Positions 33,914 through 37,533 of a stretch of DNA of 37,533 nt are shown piece by piece (within the stretch, counting starts at the first letter, position 1; each line of letters starts with the position of its first letter). The notes below the pieces were generated by a model that had not been told where the DNA came from, searched no databases, and saw nothing but the letters and a program-made list of their open reading frames with translations. The position numbers and the translations under genes were made by a program. The stretch comes from Myxococcales bacterium. Its GTDB lineage: Bacteria; Myxococcota_A; Polyangia; Palsa-1104. The stretch spans positions 1 through 37,533 of the forward strand of contig PNAM01000019.1 in assembly GCA_003170275.1 (NCBI GenBank), in the 5' to 3' direction.

Positions 33914-35947
33914 ATGCGCGCCTACCTGTTGGTCAGCCTGTTTGCCGCTTCCTGCGTTGCCGTCAGCTCGGCCGAGCCCCCGCCGACGGCCCCGATCGGC
34001 ATCGACGAGAGCGCGCTCGATCAAGCCACGGCGCCTTGCGAGGACTTCTATCAATACGCGTGCGGCGGCTGGATCAAGAAGACCGAGATCCCCTCCGACA
34101 AGCCGGAGTGGGATCGCAGCTTCTCCGCGCTGCAGGAGGAGAACCTGGCCACGCTGCGCAAGATCCTCGACGACCTGGCGGCCGGCAAGAGCGACGCGCC
34201 GGTGGGTCGCGATGGACCCTACGGCGACAAGCTCGCCGACTTCTACGGCACCTGCATGGACGAGCAGAAGATCGAGGCCGCGAGCGCGGCCGATGTGAAG
34301 GCGCTATGGAAGCCGATCGACGAGATCAAGGATCTGACCATGATGGCCAAGACCATCGCCGACCTGCACCTGGCGATCGGCAACCCGATCTTCGCGGTCT
34401 CGTCGCAGCAGGATGCCAAGGACGCGACGCTGGTGATCGCCGGGTTGGACCAGGCCGGGATCAGCCTGCCGGATCGCGACTACTACCTGCTGAAAGATCC
34501 CAAGCACAAGGAGATCCTCGCCAAGTTCGAGACCTATGTGACCAACCTGCTCATGCTGGCGGGCGTGCCGGCGCAGGCGGCGAAGAGGAACGCCAAGACG
34601 GTGATCAAGATCGAGCGCAACCTGTCCGAGGACGCCATGCCGCGCGTGGAGCGGCGCGATCCGAACAAGATCTATCACCGCCTCGAGCTGGCCGGGATCG
34701 AGAAGCTGGTGCCGCGCTTTCCCTGGAAGACCTACTTCGCGGCGCTCGGACATCCGGACATCGTGCAGATCAACGTGGCCGTGCCGGGCTTCTTCAAGCG
34801 CGTGAACGTGGAGCTGCAACGAACGCCGCTGGCCGACTGGAAGGTGTACCTCAAGTGGACCGCGCTCAACTCCGCGGCGACCGAGCTCGGCAAGGCGCTG
34901 GTCGACGAGCAGTTCCGCTTCTACGGCAAGACGCTGCAGGGCATCGACGAGATCGAGCCGCGCTGGAAGCGCTGCGTGCATGCCACCGACGCGGCGCTCG
35001 GCGAGGCGCTGGCGCGCGCGTTCGTGCGCCTGACCTTCGGCGCCGAGGGAAAGAGCGACTCGCTGGCGATGGTCAAGGCGATCGAGAGCGCGATGGAGAA
35101 GAACCTCACCGGCCTTTCGTGGTTCGACGACGTCACGCGCAAGGCGGCGTTCGAGAAGCTGCACGCGGTGAACAACAAGATCGGTTATCCCGACAAGTGG
35201 CGCAGCTACGACACGCTGAGCATCGGCAAGGCGTCGCACCTGGCCAACTCGATCGAGGCCGGCCGCTTCGAGACCCACCGGCAGCTCGCGAAGATCGGCA
35301 AGCCGGTCGATCGCACCGAGTGGGCCATGACCCCGCCGACGGTGAACGCCTACTACGACCCGTCGATGAACGAGATGGTGTTTCCGGCGGGCATCCTGCA
35401 GCCGCCGTTCTTCGCGCACAAGGCGCCGCAGTCGGTCAACTACGGCGCGATCGGCATGGTGATGGGCCACGAGCTGACGCACGGCTTCGATGACGAGGGG
35501 CGCCAGTTCGACGCCAAGGGCAACCTCACCGACTGGTGGGCGCCGGCGGTGGGCAAGGAGTTCGAAAAACGCGCGCAGTGCGTGGTCGAGCAGTTCGACG
35601 GCTACGTGTCGATCGACGACCTGCACCTCAACGGCAAGCTGACCCTCGGCGAGAACATCGCCGACCTCGGCGGAATCAAGCTGAGCTACCTGGCCTACCA
35701 GGCGATGCCGAAGCCCGCCGCCAGGGGCAAGCTCACCGACGACCAGCAGTTCTTCGTCGGCTTTGGACAGGCGTGGTGCGAGAAGAGGAAGGACGAGTAC
35801 GCGCGCATGATGGTCACCGTCGACAGCCACTCGCCTGGGCGCTTCCGCGTCAACGGGCCGCTGTCCAACTTCGCGCCCTTCGCGACCGCGTTCCAGTGCA
35901 AGCCGGGCGCGAAGATGGTCCGACCGAACGCGTGCGCCGTGTGGTAA
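33914..35947 (+). CDS. M13-family (neprilysin-like) zinc metallopeptidase, copy 1
   Basis: 677 aa, the usual M13 length. The start at 33914 begins a signal peptide MRAYLLVSLFAASC, probably a lipoprotein signal (Cys14). The N-terminal M13 motif CEDFYQYACGGW follows. Zinc ligands are HELTH at residues 519-523 and Glu580 in ENIAD (580-584); NAYYDPSMNEMVFPAGILQPPFF is the typical substrate-binding region. The C-terminus, FRVNGPLSNFAPFATAFQCKPGAKM and ending CAVW, is canonical. The enzyme cleaves peptides on the amino side of hydrophobic residues, acting in the periplasm or at the cell surface. A second M13 gene starts 9 bases downstream. Confidence 0.95.
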   Translation: MRAYLLVSLFAASCVAVSSAEPPPTAPIGIDESALDQATAPCEDFYQYACGGWIKKTEIPSDKPEWDRSFSALQEENLATLRKILDDLAAGKSDAPVGRDGPYGDKLADFYGTCMDEQKIEAASAADVKALWKPIDEIKDLTMMAKTIADLHLAIGNPIFAVSSQQDAKDATLVIAGLDQAGISLPDRDYYLLKDPKHKEILAKFETYVTNLLMLAGVPAQAAKRNAKTVIKIERNLSEDAMPRVERRDPNKIYHRLELAGIEKLVPRFPWKTYFAALGHPDIVQINVAVPGFFKRVNVELQRTPLADWKVYLKWTALNSAATELGKALVDEQFRFYGKTLQGIDEIEPRWKRCVHATDAALGEALARAFVRLTFGAEGKSDSLAMVKAIESAMEKNLTGLSWFDDVTRKAAFEKLHAVNNKIGYPDKWRSYDTLSIGKASHLANSIEAGRFETHRQLAKIGKPVDRTEWAMTPPTVNAYYDPSMNEMVFPAGILQPPFFAHKAPQSVNYGAIGMVMGHELTHGFDDEGRQFDAKGNLTDWWAPAVGKEFEKRAQCVVEQFDGYVSIDDLHLNGKLTLGENIADLGGIKLSYLAYQAMPKPAARGKLTDDQQFFVGFGQAWCEKRKDEYARMMVTVDSHSPGRFRVNGPLSNFAPFATAFQCKPGAKMVRPNACAVW

Positions 35948-35956
35948 CAAGGCCCG

Positions 35957-37533
35957 ATGCGCAACTACTTTGCCCTGCTGTTGATCGCGTTCACCGGCTC
36001 GTGTGTCGCCACGAGCGAAGCCAAGAAGCCCGAGGCCAAGAAGGCCGTCGAGACCGGCATCGATCTCACCGCGATCGACAAGGCGGTCAACCCCTGCGAC
36101 GACTTCTATCACTACGCCTGCAACAACTGGCTCAAGCGCACCAAGATCCCCGAGGATCGGCCGGCCTGGTTCCGCAGCTTCTCGGAGATCGACGAGCGCA
36201 ACCAGAATACGTTGCACAAGATCCTCGACGATCTGGCGGCGGGCAAGGGCGACAAGAGCGACGCCTATGGGGAGAAGGTCGGCGCGTACTACGCGTCGTG
36301 CATGGACGAGGCGAAGGTCGAGTCTACCGCCGAGGCCGAGCTGGCCACCGAGCTCAAGCAGCTCGACGCGGTCACCACCCTCGACGCGCTGGCCAAGACC
36401 ATCGCGCGCCAGCACCTGGGCATCGGCGGGCCGCTGTTCGCGTTCCGCTCGCAGCAGGACTACAAGGACGCCAGCCTGGTGATCGGCAACGCCGACCAGG
36501 GCGGGCTGGGGCTGCCGGACCGCGACTACTACTTGAAGGACGACGGCAAGTTCAAGGAGATCCGCGGCAAGTACGAGAAGCACGTCGAGACCATGCTCGG
36601 GTTCGCGGGCGTGCCGGCGAGCGAGGCGGCGGCGCAGGCCAAGACCGTGCTGCGCATCGAGACCATGCTCGCGCAGGTGTCGATGTCGCGCACCGATCGG
36701 CGCGATCCGAAGAAGTTGTCGCACCGCCTCGAGCTGGCCGGGCTGCAGAAGCTGGCGCCCAAGTTCCCGTGGAAGGTGTACCTCACCGAGATCGGCGAGC
36801 CGAACGTCACGCAGATCAACGTCTCGGTGCCGGCGTTCTTCACCGCGCTCAACAGCACCGTCGAGAAGGTGCCGATGGCCGACTGGCGCGTGTACCTCAA
36901 GTGGAACTTCGTCCACTCGGCGTCGCCGGCGCTGTCCAAGAAGTTCGTCGACGAATCGTTCAACTTCTACGCCAAGACCTTGCAGGGCGTGGACAAGCTC
37001 CTGCCGCGCTGGAAGCGCTGCGCGGCCGCGACCGACCACGCGCTCGGCGAGGCGATGGCGCGACCGTTCGTGCGGCTGACCTTCGGCGCCGAGGGCAAGG
37101 CGGAGAGCCAGGCGATGGTCAAGGCGATCGAAGCGGCGATGGAGAAGAACCTCGGCCAGCTCGCCTGGATGGACGAGACCACGCGCAAGCAGGCGTTCGA
37201 GAAGCTGCACCAGATCAACAACAAGATCGGTTTCCCCGACAAGTGGCGCAACTACGACGCGCTCACGGTCACGCGCGATTCGTACCTGCAGAACCTGTCG
37301 CGCGCGTCGGTGTTCGACTCCAAGCGCGAGCTCGACAAGATCGGCAAGCCGGTCGATCGCGCCGAGTGGTTCATGACGCCGCCGACGGTGAACGCCTACT
37401 ACGAGCCGTCGCTGAACGAGATGGTGTTCCCGGCCGGCATCCTGCAGCCGCCGTTCTACAACCGCGCGGCGGTGCCGGCGGTCAACTACGGTGCGATCGG
37501 CATGGTCATGGGCCACGAGCTGACGCACGGCTT
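35957..37533 (+). CDS. M13-family zinc metallopeptidase, copy 2 (3' end outside window)
   Basis: The reading frame is open from the ATG at 35957 to the window end, 525 complete residues. It starts MRNYFALLLIAFTGSCVATSEAKK (probable lipoprotein signal, weak lipobox) with a Lys/Glu-rich linker, then CDDFYHYACNNWLK. NAYYEPSLNEMVFPAGILQPPFY precedes HELTH at residues 520-524, where the window ends. It is collinear with copy 1 and shares long segments (ARPFVRLTFGAEGK-like and NNKIGFPDKWR stretches). It is therefore a tandem paralogue, probably co-transcribed, although the N-terminal third has diverged. Confidence 0.93.
   Translation, partial: MRNYFALLLIAFTGSCVATSEAKKPEAKKAVETGIDLTAIDKAVNPCDDFYHYACNNWLKRTKIPEDRPAWFRSFSEIDERNQNTLHKILDDLAAGKGDKSDAYGEKVGAYYASCMDEAKVESTAEAELATELKQLDAVTTLDALAKTIARQHLGIGGPLFAFRSQQDYKDASLVIGNADQGGLGLPDRDYYLKDDGKFKEIRGKYEKHVETMLGFAGVPASEAAAQAKTVLRIETMLAQVSMSRTDRRDPKKLSHRLELAGLQKLAPKFPWKVYLTEIGEPNVTQINVSVPAFFTALNSTVEKVPMADWRVYLKWNFVHSASPALSKKFVDESFNFYAKTLQGVDKLLPRWKRCAAATDHALGEAMARPFVRLTFGAEGKAESQAMVKAIEAAMEKNLGQLAWMDETTRKQAFEKLHQINNKIGFPDKWRNYDALTVTRDSYLQNLSRASVFDSKRELDKIGKPVDRAEWFMTPPTVNAYYEPSLNEMVFPAGILQPPFYNRAAVPAVNYGAIGMVMGHELTHG

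Noticed and set aside
34304..37528. A 1074-codon antisense frame across both M13 genes
   Set aside because: It spans the gap between two well-supported peptidase genes. Its Arg/Leu/Val/Asp composition is typical of an antisense shadow of high-GC coding sequence.
1..37533. Search for tRNA, rRNA, transposase, integrase, toxin-antitoxin, restriction or CRISPR genes
   Set aside because: No such reading frame, motif or repeat was seen. Base composition is uniform by eye, so no horizontal island is claimed.

Overview
The window is a compact, very GC-rich chromosomal segment. Intergenic gaps are short and no stretch over about 100 bases lacks a gene. I saw no tRNA, rRNA, insertion sequence, integrase, plasmid or phage gene, or CRISPR array. 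Several traits point to Myxococcota (the old Deltaproteobacteria), probably an uncultured or little-studied lineage: an FHA-sigma54 activator, a very large IPT/TIG surface protein ending in a MYXO-CTERM-like tail, a PknK-like kinase-ATPase-TPR protein, many small lipoproteins and Pro/Asp-Leu-rich linkers. The taxonomic call is inference.

Layout. 1-273: the Pro-rich C-terminus of a gene that enters from the left. 310-3040 (-): a likely three-gene operon read as lipoprotein, rhomboid-like membrane protein lacking its catalytic serine, then FHA-sigma54 activator. 3082-7571 (+): tolQ-tolR-tolA-tolB, with a Ppx/GppA phosphatase 1 base after tolB where pal is often found, then a small secreted low-complexity protein. 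7581-8738 (-): FKBP prolyl isomerase, NTF2-like protein and single-domain response regulator. 8829-18646 (+): a 3025-residue lipoprotein with about 35 IPT/TIG repeats and a MYXO-CTERM-like tail, followed closely by a Tat-type secreted protein of unknown family. 18703-22443 (+): Ser/Thr kinase-ATPase-TPR signalling protein. 22461-28242: a divergent cassette of a GMC flavoprotein with a CxxCxxCxxxC motif (-), facing a polytopic-membrane/DUF362 fusion and a membrane-anchored metallophosphoesterase (+) that overlap by ATGA. 28239-33854: lipoproteins, a trypsin-like protease with a duplicated Cys-containing C-terminal domain, a lipoprotein with a PPC domain, and an unrecognised helical protein. 33914-37533 (+): two tandem M13 (neprilysin-like) zinc metallopeptidases, the second cut by the window edge.

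Most genes act at the cell envelope: Tol energisation, OM lipoproteins, periplasmic proteases and chaperone-like proteins, and a large surface fibre. The most unusual items are the IPT protein, which carries sorting signals at both ends and a two-domain super-repeat; the inactive-looking rhomboid; the GMC/DUF362/phosphoesterase cassette; and the duplicated domain on the protease. I did not find a recognisable defence system or biosynthetic cluster. Functional linkage inside the cassettes is inferred from spacing and orientation only.
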